Origin: Methanoculleus sp.
GTDB lineage: Archaea > Halobacteriota > Methanomicrobia > Methanomicrobiales > Methanoculleaceae
Direction of reading: 5' to 3'
DNA length: 64,000 nucleotides
Assembly: GCF_020696975.1 (NCBI RefSeq)
Contig: NZ_JAJGBK010000020.1
Span: 62,001 to 126,000 of the forward strand
Shown here: positions 1 to 9,031 of the stretch, one piece after another
Layout of the letters: each line of letters starts with the position of its first letter
How positions within the stretch are numbered: position 1 is the first letter of the stretch
Position numbers and translations under genes: made by a program
Notes under the pieces: model-generated
Database searches by the model: none
Told to the model about the DNA's origin: nothing
The model's input: the letters and a program-made list of their open reading frames with translations, nothing else

Positions 1-357
1 CTCCTCGTCGCATCCACAAACGGGATATACGGATGGAACGGCTCGAGTGTCACCCTGCATGTTACGTCGGGAGATGGGATTCGCTCGAACGCCGTCAAGA
101 AACTCTTCGTCGATGCCAGCGGAAGATGCTGGTTTGTTGTCCCCAGAAACGTGGGCTACATCCCGCTGATAGCGGGCTCACCCTCCCTTGATCTCTCCGC
201 CGTTTCGACGCAGACGCCGGAAGTGCTGGAGACCACCCTGCCCCGGACCCCGGCGCCGGAGGTGACACCCGGAGAGTCTCAGGAGGTGCTTGAGAATGCG
301 TGGGCGTCTCTTGTGGGATGGTTCGGATCGGTGGTCGGCCGGGTGAGCGGGGAATGA
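1..357 (+). CDS. C-terminal end of a two-component-regulator propeller-like protein (partial)
   Basis: The frame is open from base 1 to the TGA at 355-357, giving 118 C-terminal residues; the start lies outside the window. The first 50 residues contain a blade-like pattern (GIYGWNG, then GDGIRSNAVKKLFVDASGRCWF) matching the loop-strand consensus of two-component-regulator propeller repeats. A Pro/Thr/Glu-rich linker and a short hydrophobic end containing WASLVGWFGSVVG follow. A role as an extracytoplasmic sensor or secreted propeller protein is inferred; no catalytic domain is visible in the retained part. Confidence 0.6.
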   Translation, partial: LLVASTNGIYGWNGSSVTLHVTSGDGIRSNAVKKLFVDASGRCWFVVPRNVGYIPLIAGSPSLDLSAVSTQTPEVLETTLPRTPAPEVTPGESQEVLENAWASLVGWFGSVVGRVSGE

Positions 358-484
358 GACCCGGATCGGGAAATGGCTTCGATCATCCCTGACGTGGATC
401 CCCACGGTCCACGGTATTGGGCTTTTGCCTCGCTTCTAAGGTGTAACTGTTTGTAAATGGCAGGTGTAATACACCTGCACCCCT

Positions 485-2257
485 TTACGACTTCGAGATC
501 TCCGCGTAGTAATAGTCCCCGGCGGCGATCTGCTCCCTGTCCAGGAACGATCCCGGTTTGTTGATCCGCGGCCTCCCGCTCTTGTCCCGGCGGAAGGTGA
601 TCCCGAGCTCGTGAAGGAACCGGTTCATGCCCGGCGCCATATCGAACGGCCCTGCAGCCTTGCCGTGGATGCCCGGCTCGCCCTCGAAGACCAGGATCCG
701 GTCGCTGATCATATCGATGACGTAGATGTCGTGGTCGATCACGAGGGTGCTCGCGTCGCGCCCTTCGGCGTGCTTCCGGATCATGCGTGAGATCTTCACC
801 CGCTGCTCCACATCGAGGTGGGCGCTCGGTTCGTCCAGGATATAGAGGTCGGCGTCGCGGGAGAGGCAGATCGCGATCGCCACGCGTTGGAGTTCCCCGC
901 CGGAGAGCGTGTTCACCGGCGCCTGCAGGAGTTGCGAAAGGGAGAGGGGCTCTAAGATCTCGTGCTGGTAGTACGATGTGTCGAACTTCGTCGTCGTCTG
1001 CCGGAGGACTTCCTCGACGGTCGCCTCTGTGTCGCCTTTGATATACTGCGGCTTATACGAGATCCGCACCCGGGTATCCATCGCCCCAGTATCGGGCTCG
1101 AGCACCCCGGCAAGGAGCTGGGCGAACGTGCTCTTCCCGATACCGTTCGCCCCGAGGACCCCGAGGACCTCGCCGCTCCGGATCTCCCCGCCGTCGACGG
1201 TGAGCGAGAACTGTTCAAAGCGTTTCGCCATCGCCGGGAACTCAAGCAGCACCTCCCGGTCCGCGTCGGCGGCGTGGGCCCGGGTCTCGAACGTCACCGC
1301 ATACGTCCTGAACCTGACGTTCTCCTCCGGGAGGAAGCCTTCCAGGTACTGGTTAATCCCCACCCGGACGCCCTTCGGGTGAGTGATGACACCGAAGACC
1401 GCCGGTTCACCGTAGGCGATATGCACGGTGTCGGCAAGCATGTCGAGGATGGCGAGGTCGTGCTCGACGATCACGACCGGCCGCTCCAGGGCGAGTTCCC
1501 GGATCAGGTTCGCCGCGGCCATCCGCTGGTAGACATCGAGATACGGCGTGATCTCGTCAAGGAAGTAGAAGTCGGCGTCGCGGGCGAGGCAGGCGGTGAT
1601 CGCCACCCGCTGGAGTTCGCCGCCGGAGAGGGTTCCGATCGGCCGGTCGATGACCGCCGCAAGTGAGAGCCGGTCGATGTAATAGTCGAGTTTCCCGCGC
1701 TCATCGGTGGTCGCGAGGAGGTCGCGCACCGACCCGGTGAAGACCTTCGGGATCTGGTCGATGTACTGCGGTTTTACGGCGACTTTGACGTTCTTCTGCG
1801 AGAGCACCTGGAGGTAGTCGAAGAGTTCGGTCCCCTGGTAGAGGTCGAGGACATCCTTCCAGGAGACCTCGGCGTCGGTCCTTCCCAGGTTCGGGACGAG
1901 CGTGCCCGAGAGGATCTTCACCGACGTGCTCTTGCCGATACCGTTCGGACCCAGAATCCCGGTGACCTTCCCCTCGACGGGGATCGGGAGACCGTAGAGG
2001 ACGAAGCCGTTTCTGCCGTAGCGGTGGGTCGGCTGGTCGAGCTGTTCGGGGAGGTTGACGATATCGAGGGCCTCGAACGGGCACTTCTTGACGCAGATGC
2101 CGCATCCGACACAGAGTTCCTCGGATATGACTGCTTTCTGGTCTTCACCGATGATGACGGTCTCGTCACCGGTTCGGACACGCGGACAGTAAAGGATGCA
2201 CTCGGTGCCGCACTTGACAGGGTGGCACCGATCACGGTGTACAACAGCAATACGCAT
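485..2257 (-). CDS. rli1: ABCE1/Rli1 ribosome-recycling ATPase
   Basis: This 590-residue protein has the full ABCE1 layout: an N-terminal ferredoxin-like region with eight cysteines for two 4Fe-4S clusters (CHPVKCGTEC, then CVGCGICVKKCPFEAL), a first nucleotide-binding domain with Walker A GPNGIGKST and signature LSGGELQR, and a second with GANGIGKST and LSGGELQRVAIA. In the known family it splits post-termination or rescued ribosomes with Pelota or aRF1 in the cytoplasm. The start lies 6 nt after the stop of the upstream EMC6-like gene, so the two are probably co-transcribed. Pelota and NFACT lie about 700 bp upstream on the same strand, which fits a ribosome-rescue neighbourhood. Length and motifs are typical, so the identification is very secure. 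Confidence 0.97.
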   Translation of the reverse strand: MRIAVVHRDRCHPVKCGTECILYCPRVRTGDETVIIGEDQKAVISEELCVGCGICVKKCPFEALDIVNLPEQLDQPTHRYGRNGFVLYGLPIPVEGKVTGILGPNGIGKSTSVKILSGTLVPNLGRTDAEVSWKDVLDLYQGTELFDYLQVLSQKNVKVAVKPQYIDQIPKVFTGSVRDLLATTDERGKLDYYIDRLSLAAVIDRPIGTLSGGELQRVAITACLARDADFYFLDEITPYLDVYQRMAAANLIRELALERPVVIVEHDLAILDMLADTVHIAYGEPAVFGVITHPKGVRVGINQYLEGFLPEENVRFRTYAVTFETRAHAADADREVLLEFPAMAKRFEQFSLTVDGGEIRSGEVLGVLGANGIGKSTFAQLLAGVLEPDTGAMDTRVRISYKPQYIKGDTEATVEEVLRQTTTKFDTSYYQHEILEPLSLSQLLQAPVNTLSGGELQRVAIAICLSRDADLYILDEPSAHLDVEQRVKISRMIRKHAEGRDASTLVIDHDIYVIDMISDRILVFEGEPGIHGKAAGPFDMAPGMNRFLHELGITFRRDKSGRPRINKPGSFLDREQIAAGDYYYAEISKS

Positions 2258-2263
2258 GAGAGA

Positions 2264-2626
2264 TCACAGAACGGTGGTGGTTAAGAGGATCGTCCAGGTC
2301 ATGAACCAGAGCGCGAACGTCATGAAACTCTGGTAGAACCAGTCCTTGCCGGTCAGTTCCATGTAGTCGACCCGGATAAGCATGAAGATGTGTTTCTGGA
2401 AGACGACGCCTGCCATCAGGAGAAGGATGCCGATGATAGCGTTTTGCTGGAGCCCGGTTGCCGGGTCAGGGGTGCCGGAGAGATAGAACGAGAGCCCTCC
2501 GGTCAGAATGCCCATGAGACAGGCTACAAGCGTCCGTTTTATCCGATCTCTGTGCTCGACCTGTTTCTCGGCACGTGTCCGGGGCCGTGTCTTTTCAACC
2601 TCTGCTGCTACCGCATTCTCGCTCAT
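2264..2626 (-). CDS. EMC6-like archaeal membrane protein
   Basis: The 120 residues comprise a basic, charged cytosolic N-terminus and three predicted membrane helices, at about 32-50, 64-82 and 99-118. Size, three-helix topology and the charged N-terminal segment match archaeal EMC6-like proteins, relatives of a subunit of the ER membrane-protein insertase. A GGTG element sits 5 nt before the ATG. The gene is immediately upstream of ABCE1 (6 nt gap), a translation-linked context that would suit a co-translational insertion role. The family call is by pattern recognition; function is inferred and untested. Confidence 0.6.
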   Translation of the reverse strand: MSENAVAAEVEKTRPRTRAEKQVEHRDRIKRTLVACLMGILTGGLSFYLSGTPDPATGLQQNAIIGILLLMAGVVFQKHIFMLIRVDYMELTGKDWFYQSFMTFALWFMTWTILLTTTVL

Positions 2627-2971
2627 CGTGACACCAGTGTTACGCCATTCCGGGAAGGGAGGTCTCCTTGGGACGGCGACCCGAGAGAATAACAGGCTCC
2701 CGGCCGCCCCCCCGGATCGACGGAATTACTACATTATAGGGTGTTCTCCGGTTATAAAGGTAGGTACCTCCGACCCTGCGGAACCGGAGGCCCGGCAGAT
2801 CGGGATGATTCGTGACGAATTTCATGTGGGGATACGGCAGAGGAGGCGGAGGCAGGAGGTTGTCGGGAAGTTGGGGTTTCAGGGTCAGTCGCGCTTGTAT
2901 ATCGCGTATAAGGTGCTCCGACTTCTTCTCACTCTCGAACTCCCGGATCAAAAACCCGATAAACCCGGGCC
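2627..2971. other. Intergenic region with a probable promoter for the EMC6-like/ABCE1 operon
   Basis: No convincing gene is visible. Read on the minus strand, 2750-2759 gives CTTTATAACC, a good archaeal TATA box, which would place transcription initiation around 2725 and give a leader of about 100 nt before the EMC6-like ATG. A second TATA-like AT-rich stretch lies near 2733-2740. The rest is the untranslated space after the Pelota stop. Confidence 0.4.
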
Positions 2972-3997
2972 TCACTCGATCTTATACCGCAGGATTGCTG
3001 CGGCTCCGCCGAGGGCCGAAAGACGCTCTCCCGGCTCGAACTCGGTGCTCATCACGACGACCGATGCGTTGACGCGCTCGGCCTCCCTGACGACGCGCGT
3101 AGCCTCTTCGTCACGGAGCAGGGTGTCGGAGACCAGGACCGTCTCCGCCGCACCGTAGGCAACCGCTTTACGGACCTCGTCGATGCCGTAGGCGACGGGA
3201 CCGTCGGTCGCGATCCGGTGCAGGACCTCGTCCATCAGCCTGACCTCCCGGGCAAGGTGAAGATCGCCGAGCAGTCGCTCCAGAATCCCCTGCCCGATCA
3301 CCTCCTGGACGGCGCCGCGCCCGATGCGTCGTGTCTCGGCAACGACCATCCGCTCAGCAAGGTCGGGTACACGGGATTTTGCGTAGGTCACGAACTCGTC
3401 CTTCACGAACCCCGGACCCGCGACGACAATGGGGCCGGTGACCGCGGCGATCGCCTCGAGCGTCTTCTCGAAGAGCGCGGACCGGGTGCCGGCGTCCGCA
3501 CCCTTGCTGCTTCCGGCCGTGACGGTGGTCACCCACTCCGGGCCGAACTGGCGCAGACGGTAGACCTGCGTCTCCCCTTCCTCGACGCTCACGACGTGGA
3601 CCACGCCGTATGCGGAGGCATCGACGGCCCGCCGGACCCTCTCGCAGTCGACGTTCCGCCACTGCTTGATGACCGAGATCTCGAATCCGGGCTCGACGTT
3701 GAGGGTGTGGTGCGCGGTGACGTCCACACCGCTCTCGATGACGCCAGCGATGCGGAGGCGATTCGTGTGCTGGTGAAACTCCACCTTCTCGACCCGGATC
3801 CCGAGCCGGACCGGTCTCTTTTCCGCCTTTTCAGGCCGGAGTTTATCGGTTGCCGCCTCAACGCTCCGAAAAGTCGTCGCAAAGACGAGATCCCCCGGCC
3901 CGACCAGGTGGGAGAGGTGCCAGAGGTCGTCGAGTGTCTCTGCAAAGAGGCGTATCTCGCCGAACTGCTTCCGGAGTTCCTTGACTTCAGCCTTCAT
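2972..3997 (-). CDS. pelA: Archaeal Pelota (aPelota/Dom34), mRNA surveillance and ribosome rescue factor
   Basis: The 341-residue product starts MKAEVKELRKQFGEIRLFAE and has the three eRF1-like domains: an N-terminal Sm-like fold (1-130), a central domain lacking the GGQ peptide-release motif, and a C-terminal L7Ae-like domain around VAYGAAETVLVSDTLLRDEE. In the known family it enters the empty A site of stalled ribosomes and works with aEF1A and ABCE1. The start is fixed by the first ATG of the conserved domain. This ATG overlaps the TGA of the NFACT gene (ATGA at 3994-3997), indicating translational coupling. An open frame continues upstream but is antisense-like extension, not part of the protein. 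Confidence 0.95.
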   Translation of the reverse strand: MKAEVKELRKQFGEIRLFAETLDDLWHLSHLVGPGDLVFATTFRSVEAATDKLRPEKAEKRPVRLGIRVEKVEFHQHTNRLRIAGVIESGVDVTAHHTLNVEPGFEISVIKQWRNVDCERVRRAVDASAYGVVHVVSVEEGETQVYRLRQFGPEWVTTVTAGSSKGADAGTRSALFEKTLEAIAAVTGPIVVAGPGFVKDEFVTYAKSRVPDLAERMVVAETRRIGRGAVQEVIGQGILERLLGDLHLAREVRLMDEVLHRIATDGPVAYGIDEVRKAVAYGAAETVLVSDTLLRDEEATRVVREAERVNASVVVMSTEFEPGERLSALGGAAAILRYKIE

Positions 3998-5892
3998 GAT
4001 TCCACGATGTCGGAGCCGCCCGGCGGGACGAATGCTGCGACCGCCTCGGTATTCAGGGCGGTCTTGAGGCCTTTCCACTCGTCCTCCGAGAGTCTCTCCC
4101 TGAGTGCCCGGACAACCTTCTTTGCTGTATCGTTCGGCTCGAACTGCCCGGGACGGAGTTCCACCCATACCTTCGCACGTCCGGTGACGGCCCCGGGCGG
4201 GCCGCCGATGACGGCGACTTCGGGCGCTATCGCAAGACCGATCGCCACTCCGAGCGGGACGTTTCGGAAGTACTGCCGTTCTCCCCTGACGATGAAGGCT
4301 CCGCGGGCCACGTACTCGCCGGACTCGGCCGTCTTGCTCACCTGGTCGGGGCGGGCGGCGTAGACGTCCGCCGTGAAGTGCCCGGCCTTCCAGGCGTTGG
4401 AGTAGGATGCGGCGAACTGCACGGCCTCGTCCAGGTGTTCGGTCGTGCCCTTCACGATGACGACACTCCCGCCGTGGACGTCGGCGTGGACGAAGAGGTC
4501 TCCGCCTTCCATATACTTCTTGACGAGCTCCTCGTTCTGGGAGGCGTCCCGGCCCCCGATGACGAGGATGCCATCGGAGGTCGTGAACCAGCGGAACCGG
4601 TGGTACCACCGCTTCTTCTGGAGGGCGAGATTCCGTTTCGTCCGGGGCTTCTCGGGGACCATCCGCTCCATCGCCGCGAGTGCGCCTGTCTTCTTCTTCT
4701 TGAACTTCTTTATCTGGTCGTAGTAGCGGCCGATGTTCTGCTCGATCGTCTCATGGACGTAGACCTTCACCCGCTCGCCCGATAGATCGAGGTCCACCGC
4801 CGCCTCCGCGGGGTGGACCGCCCGGACCATCTTTGCCGTCGGGTTATCGCCGTTCGACTTGAGGACCCGTTCGATCTCCTGCCAGGATCGGGTCTTGCTC
4901 GCCTCATCAAGCGTCGTTATGATCCCGGTGACTGCAGTGTAGTTCTCGTAGAGCACTTCCACGATACGCCCATACCGCTCAATCTTCTTCTCAAAGCCTT
5001 TGATCGCCTCTGCCTGGCGCCGGCGGATCACCTCCGCCTGGGAGAGGCGCGGTGTCTCGGCCGCAGCCCCCTCCTTCTCGGTCGCCACCTTCGGGTAGAA
5101 CGCATCCAACGCCTCACTGAACGTCGCAAACCGCTCGCGGACCTCCTCGCCGGCCAGCACCACCGGCCAGCACCCGGACGACGTTATCACCGGCTCCCGG
5201 CGCCCGGCGACATCGGCCATCAGCCGTTCGAGCGCTTCGCGGACGGCTTCTGCGTCCACCTCCGCGGCCGCGGCACTCTTCTCGACGCCCGCGATCCTGC
5301 AGACCTCCTCGGCATACGCACCGCCGAGCATGCACCCGACGGCAAGCGTCCGGACGATGTCGCGGTCGGACCCGGCGAGCATCTTCTGGAACTCAACAGG
5401 AGGAAGTGCCGAGCAGTCGGAGCCCTCGAAGGCGTAGACTGCCCCCGGGACCACCTCCCTGGTCTTGAACCGGTGGTGCCAGAGGGGTTTGATGATCGTA
5501 TACCCTTCGTCGCAGAGGACCGCGTTCCCCTCATCGAAGAGTTCGAATATCAGGTGGTAGGTTGTATCCCGTTTCCCGACATCGATGCTTATCGTGCGCT
5601 CAAGCCCGAGCTGGCGGATGCCGAGCACCTTCCCGCCATCGAGGTGCTTTCGGAGCAGCATCGCAAAACTCGGTGGGTTCTTTGGGGGTGTCGGGAACTC
5701 CGCGGTGAAGTGAGCACGCCGTCCTGTCTCGACGAGCAGCTGATACTTTGCCCGGTCTTCACCGTTCAGCCTGATCCCGAGGGTCTTTGCGTCGAACTGG
5801 TAGATCTTGCCGACCCAGAGCGGAAGGCGATCGGCAGCCTCCGCTACCAGCGCCCGAAGATCGACCCCGCTCATTCCCTGTAATGTTGCCAT
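3994..5892 (-). CDS. rqcH: NFACT-family ribosome quality-control protein (RqcH/Rqc2 homologue)
   Basis: The 632-residue protein has an NFACT-N domain (about 1-220), helix-hairpin-helix-like and coiled-coil segments rich in Lys/Glu (about 230-440), and an NFACT-R domain with KKRWYHRFRWF, SDGILVIGGRDASQNE and DLFVHADVHGGS (about 450-560). Family members bind 60S/50S-nascent-chain complexes and recruit tRNA to add C-terminal tails. The D-R pair important for tailing in bacterial RqcH appears here as Glu-Arg (LGLERTISI), a conservative change. I chose the ATG at 5892 (MATLQGMSGVDL); a second ATG at 5874 is possible, and longer in-frame extensions look non-coding. The stop overlaps the Pelota start by 4 nt, so both are made from one message. 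Confidence 0.92.
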   Translation of the reverse strand: MATLQGMSGVDLRALVAEAADRLPLWVGKIYQFDAKTLGIRLNGEDRAKYQLLVETGRRAHFTAEFPTPPKNPPSFAMLLRKHLDGGKVLGIRQLGLERTISIDVGKRDTTYHLIFELFDEGNAVLCDEGYTIIKPLWHHRFKTREVVPGAVYAFEGSDCSALPPVEFQKMLAGSDRDIVRTLAVGCMLGGAYAEEVCRIAGVEKSAAAAEVDAEAVREALERLMADVAGRREPVITSSGCWPVVLAGEEVRERFATFSEALDAFYPKVATEKEGAAAETPRLSQAEVIRRRQAEAIKGFEKKIERYGRIVEVLYENYTAVTGIITTLDEASKTRSWQEIERVLKSNGDNPTAKMVRAVHPAEAAVDLDLSGERVKVYVHETIEQNIGRYYDQIKKFKKKKTGALAAMERMVPEKPRTKRNLALQKKRWYHRFRWFTTSDGILVIGGRDASQNEELVKKYMEGGDLFVHADVHGGSVVIVKGTTEHLDEAVQFAASYSNAWKAGHFTADVYAARPDQVSKTAESGEYVARGAFIVRGERQYFRNVPLGVAIGLAIAPEVAVIGGPPGAVTGRAKVWVELRPGQFEPNDTAKKVVRALRERLSEDEWKGLKTALNTEAVAAFVPPGGSDIVES

Positions 5893-6234
5893 TGGTTCCA
5901 GAATACATTCGGTCCGGTACCTAAAGAAGGGTACGGGCAGGTGATGCAGGTTCTTGATCCGGTGGGGAGCGGGCGGAGGAGCGAGGGTTGGGATAGTGAG
6001 TCTGGGCCCGCCGCACCCGGTAACTTGCAGAGTGCACTCTGAACTTATCAAGACGTTTCAAGTGCATCCTTCATTACCAGTGCTTATGTTCACAGACTGC
6101 TTGCACCCCGGAGACCAATGGCATGTTTGGTTGTGACCGGTAGGAGTGAACTTAGTGCTAGATATTCAAGCATCGAAAGCCCGAACTGTAATAGACGGTG
6201 CATTCAAAGCGTGGGAAAAACCCGATGCACTGGA

Positions 6235-6329
6235 CCGTGGGAGTATCGCCCTAAGGGGGGTGGGGACAGGGGAGGGGGGGTGCTCCCCCCTCCTCGTCAG
6301 CCCCTCCCCTGCGTGGCGATATCCACCGG
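6235..6329. repeat. Long nested inverted repeat (about 95 nt hairpin)
   Basis: The arms pair in nested blocks. TATCGCC at 6244-6250 pairs with GGCGATA at 6315-6321. GGGGTGGGG at 6257-6265 pairs with CCCCTCCCC at 6301-6309, with one central T-T mismatch. GGAGGGGGG at 6271-6279 pairs perfectly with CCCCCCTCC at 6285-6293, leaving a GTGCT loop. CCGTGG at 6235-6240 can add outer pairs with CCACCGG at 6323-6329 across one bulge. This is seen directly in the bases; whether it acts as RNA or DNA is unknown. Confidence 0.6.
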
Positions 6330-6435
6330 GAATCTGTGTTCGGGGATGTGCAACCGCAGGAGCGTAAAAGTCCGGCCAGGGCTACCCCACGCCCCACAGC
6401 ATCTCAAAGATGCACACTAACGTAGAATAGTCTTC

Positions 6436-6442
6436 AAAAAAA
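6436..6442 (-). terminator. T-run terminator of the FKBP gene
   Basis: A run of seven T on the minus strand lies 25 nt downstream of the FKBP stop codon. Short T-runs are the usual archaeal transcription termination signal. No strong hairpin precedes it. Confidence 0.45.
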
Positions 6443-6467
6443 GCAAAACCCTAAGAGCAGAGGAGAA

Positions 6468-7208
6468 TTACTCCTCGGACTCTTTCGTCTCTTCCGTCTC
6501 AGCGGGCTCTTCGGCCTCAACGACCTCAGGCGCCGCCTCTGGCTTGGCCGGGCGCGAGATCGTCTCCTTCATGACGACGTCGTTGATATCGGGGTAGTAT
6601 TCAAATATCTCGCGGACGAGGGTGCCCCGCCAGACCATCCAGCGCCGGTCGTATGTAATCGCGGGGGGAAGCGCCAGTTCGACCACGCCGTCGGTGATGC
6701 TGATGCCGATGTCGGTCCGGCCCGAGTAGAGCTTAATGAGACCCTTGATCTGTTCCACCGGGTCCTCGACCTTCTCGATGATCGCGTAGGAGTAGTTCAG
6801 GGTCTTTCCGGCAAGCGGGTGGTTGAAGTCGACGACCGCACGCCTTCCGATGACGTCAACAACAACGCCCTCGCGCCCTTCAACCTCGATCCGCGTCCCG
6901 CGCTTCGGCTTCTCGCGGAACTGCGCGACCGGGACGGACCGGACGTTCTCGTCATCGTGTGCCCCGAACGCTTTCTCGGGCGGGACGTCAACCTCTCCCT
7001 CAGCGCCGACGTCCTTTCCAATCAGCTCGTCCTCAAGGCCGACGATGATGTGGTGGCTCCCCAGGCGGACGGTGACCGGACCGTACTCCGCCCGCGGGTT
7101 GTAGAGCCCCTCTTCCTTTGCCTTCTCCTCATCTGTTGTATCGAAGATATTCTCATCGAAGCGGCCGGTATACCTGAGCCTGATAAAATCTCCTTCCTGA
7201 AGTGCCAT
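6468..7208 (-). CDS. Long-type archaeal FKBP peptidyl-prolyl cis-trans isomerase
   Basis: The 246-residue protein opens with the FKBP core (MALQEGDFIRLRYTGRF, then IIVGLEDELIGKDVG), an insert-in-flap chaperone domain at about 90-145 as in SlyD-like FKBPs (VDVPPEKAFG through VVDFNHPLAGKTL), and an additional C-terminal domain ending in a Glu-rich tail. It isomerises X-Pro bonds and acts as a holdase/foldase in the cytosol. The start at 7208 has GGTGA 5 nt upstream; an in-frame GTG nine bases earlier lacks this. It is a single gene, ended by a T-run. Confidence 0.93.
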   Translation of the reverse strand: MALQEGDFIRLRYTGRFDENIFDTTDEEKAKEEGLYNPRAEYGPVTVRLGSHHIIVGLEDELIGKDVGAEGEVDVPPEKAFGAHDDENVRSVPVAQFREKPKRGTRIEVEGREGVVVDVIGRRAVVDFNHPLAGKTLNYSYAIIEKVEDPVEQIKGLIKLYSGRTDIGISITDGVVELALPPAITYDRRWMVWRGTLVREIFEYYPDINDVVMKETISRPAKPEAAPEVVEAEEPAETEETKESEE

Positions 7209-7492
7209 TCCATTCACCTTGGATAGCAGATTGCGTTGCGGTCCCCGGCACGCTTCCCGTGCCGGCCCGCCGCATGCCTGCGTCTCGTTGTTCTAGTTTA
7301 TTTGGATGGAATGGTATTTATAGTGTTTACCGGGCCGCCCCGGGGGACACATGGCTGCCTTGTATGGGGCGGCCTTTCGCCGCTGTTGTCTCACAGGCAC
7401 GGCTGCCAATCTCCGGGCATGTCCGGCGCACCCCTGAGACCCCCGCCCAAACGTTGAAGTATGCCCCGGATGGAGGGTAGGCGGGCAGGATC

Positions 7493-8989
7493 ATGGACGA
7501 GGTGCAGCAGCAGGCTGAGGGTGTCTCGTATGCACCCTCCCCTCCAGAAGAGTTCTGCGGCAGACAGGAAGAGCGTGAGCGGCTCACGGTCCTCCTCTCG
7601 CAGGCAGGGGAACGCGGACAGGTCGTGATGATCTCCGGCCCGCCCGGCATCGGGAAGAGTTCACTCTTGAGCTGGCTCGCATACGAGGTGCAGGAACGCC
7701 CCGGCGGTCTCCGGTCTCCTGCTCTCAAAGGAGAGGTCTTTGACCTCCCGGGGATGATCTTTTCTGCATTTCGGGACCTGTTGAAAGACCTGCGGAGGCA
7801 TACTGCGTCCACGAGGTTCGGAGAGACCCTCGGTGTCGAGAGGATCAAGGAAGCGGTCCGGTACGCCGATGATGTGCTCGAGAAGTATGTCGCCCCGGTC
7901 GAGCCGGTCGGCCTCCTCTCAAAGTCCGGAGAGGAGATCATCGGCATATTCGCTCGTTCGCCTGAGGTCGGGTATGACCGGGTGTGCCAGGCATTCCTCG
8001 AACTGCTCCAGGAACTCGGGAGACTGATGAGCGGGACCGGTCGTATCGGGACGATTCTGCTGGACGACGTCCATCTTGCCTCAAGCCTTGATCGCCGCCT
8101 CCTCCTGGACATCATGCGCGACCTCCCGCCAGGCATCATCCTTGCCTTCACCTGCCGGGCAGAGGATGGGGCCTGCCCCGGATACCCGGCGATGCAGGAG
8201 GAACTCCGGGATCTCGGTTTTTCCGAGGTGCGCCTCTCCGGCATGCGGGGGGATGAGATCCGTGAGATGGCAGAGAGGCGGTTCGATCTCTTTGTCAGCG
8301 AAGCAGCCGCCGATCTCCTCGAAGGTACCTCGGGCGACCCATTCAGCCTCATGGCCTGCTTCAACGCTCTGAGCCGACGGGGCCTCGACCCCTCTCCCGA
8401 GAACATCGCAACCATCCTCGCCGGTGCAAAGAGTCCGGCAGAGATCGCCTTTGCCGGGCTCACCGGGTCCGGGAGGACGTGGGCAAAAGAACTCTCTATC
8501 CTGAGCCCCCCGTTCCCGGTCCCGGTCGTGGCCTGTATGCTCGGTCTCCAGGGAACGAGCGCTACTGACCGGCTGCGGGAGAGCAGCGTATTCCGGAGGC
8601 TTCCGGGCGGGGAGTACGCCTTCGCCCATCCTCTCCTGCAGGAGCACTGCAGGCGCGAACTCCCTGCCGACGCACGAGCGGCGCTCAATGCCCGCGCGGC
8701 AGACTGCTTTGAGCGGTCCATGCACCGCCTCCCCGGCAGGCTGCACACACTTCTCTCGCTTGCCTGCCACTTCTTCCACGCGCGGGAGTACGGGAAAGCA
8801 GCGGACCTGAACCTGGAGCTCGGGCTCCGGTTCTACCATCGTGAGGATTACGATACTGCGCTGGTGCTCACGGAACGGGCGATCACCGCTGCCGGGCATC
8901 TTGCGGACGACACCCTCCTTGCCGCCGCAGAGCAGCAGAGAGACCTGGTCCGGCAGAAGGTCTCCGGGCCGGGACGGGCCGGCCGGTGA
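7493..8989 (+). CDS. AAA_16-type ATP-binding protein
   Basis: The 498-residue soluble protein has an ORC/AAA_16-style start (FCGRQEERERLTVLL), Walker A GPPGIGKSS at residues 49-57 and Walker B-like TILLDDVHLASS near residue 185. The C-terminal half is alpha-helical, with Ala/Leu-rich repeats resembling the TPR-like segments of STAND-type ATPases. Similar methanogen proteins act as signalling or regulatory ATPases, but no partner domain is visible here and the substrate is unknown. The high-G+C composition opens long frames on the opposite strand; those are shadows. The next gene starts 42 nt downstream on the same strand. Confidence 0.7.
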   Translation: MDEVQQQAEGVSYAPSPPEEFCGRQEERERLTVLLSQAGERGQVVMISGPPGIGKSSLLSWLAYEVQERPGGLRSPALKGEVFDLPGMIFSAFRDLLKDLRRHTASTRFGETLGVERIKEAVRYADDVLEKYVAPVEPVGLLSKSGEEIIGIFARSPEVGYDRVCQAFLELLQELGRLMSGTGRIGTILLDDVHLASSLDRRLLLDIMRDLPPGIILAFTCRAEDGACPGYPAMQEELRDLGFSEVRLSGMRGDEIREMAERRFDLFVSEAAADLLEGTSGDPFSLMACFNALSRRGLDPSPENIATILAGAKSPAEIAFAGLTGSGRTWAKELSILSPPFPVPVVACMLGLQGTSATDRLRESSVFRRLPGGEYAFAHPLLQEHCRRELPADARAALNARAADCFERSMHRLPGRLHTLLSLACHFFHAREYGKAADLNLELGLRFYHREDYDTALVLTERAITAAGHLADDTLLAAAEQQRDLVRQKVSGPGRAGR

Positions 8990-9031
8990 GGATTTATCAC
9001 GCTTCCGGAGAGACGGTTTGACTCGACTGAT

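Larger units (their letters stand above)
5893..6467. other. Structured intergenic region between NFACT and FKBP genes
   Basis: About 575 bp separate two genes read in the same (minus) direction. No convincing protein is visible. One frame around 6150-6250 reads protein-like (DIQASKARTVIDGAFKAWEK) but is short and loses character downstream. The region is rich in inverted repeats: a small hairpin at 6198-6230 (GTGCAT with ATGCAC, inner GGG with CCC) and the long one at 6235-6329, described separately. It could hold an unannotated structured RNA or a decayed mobile element. Confidence 0.4.

Noticed and set aside
2640-2975. 111-codon minus-strand frame in the gap before the EMC6-like gene
   Set aside because: Pro/Arg-rich with no motif and it spans the likely promoter.
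6146-6367. Short plus-strand frame with a protein-like start (LVLDIQASKART)
   Set aside because: Only about 30 residues look coding, and the rest runs through the large hairpin; no family recognised, so kept only as a remark.
7327-8748. Long open frame on the minus strand opposite the AAA_16 ATPase
   Set aside because: It reads as Arg/Ser-rich low complexity, a mirror of G+C-rich codons; the plus-strand gene has clear Walker motifs.
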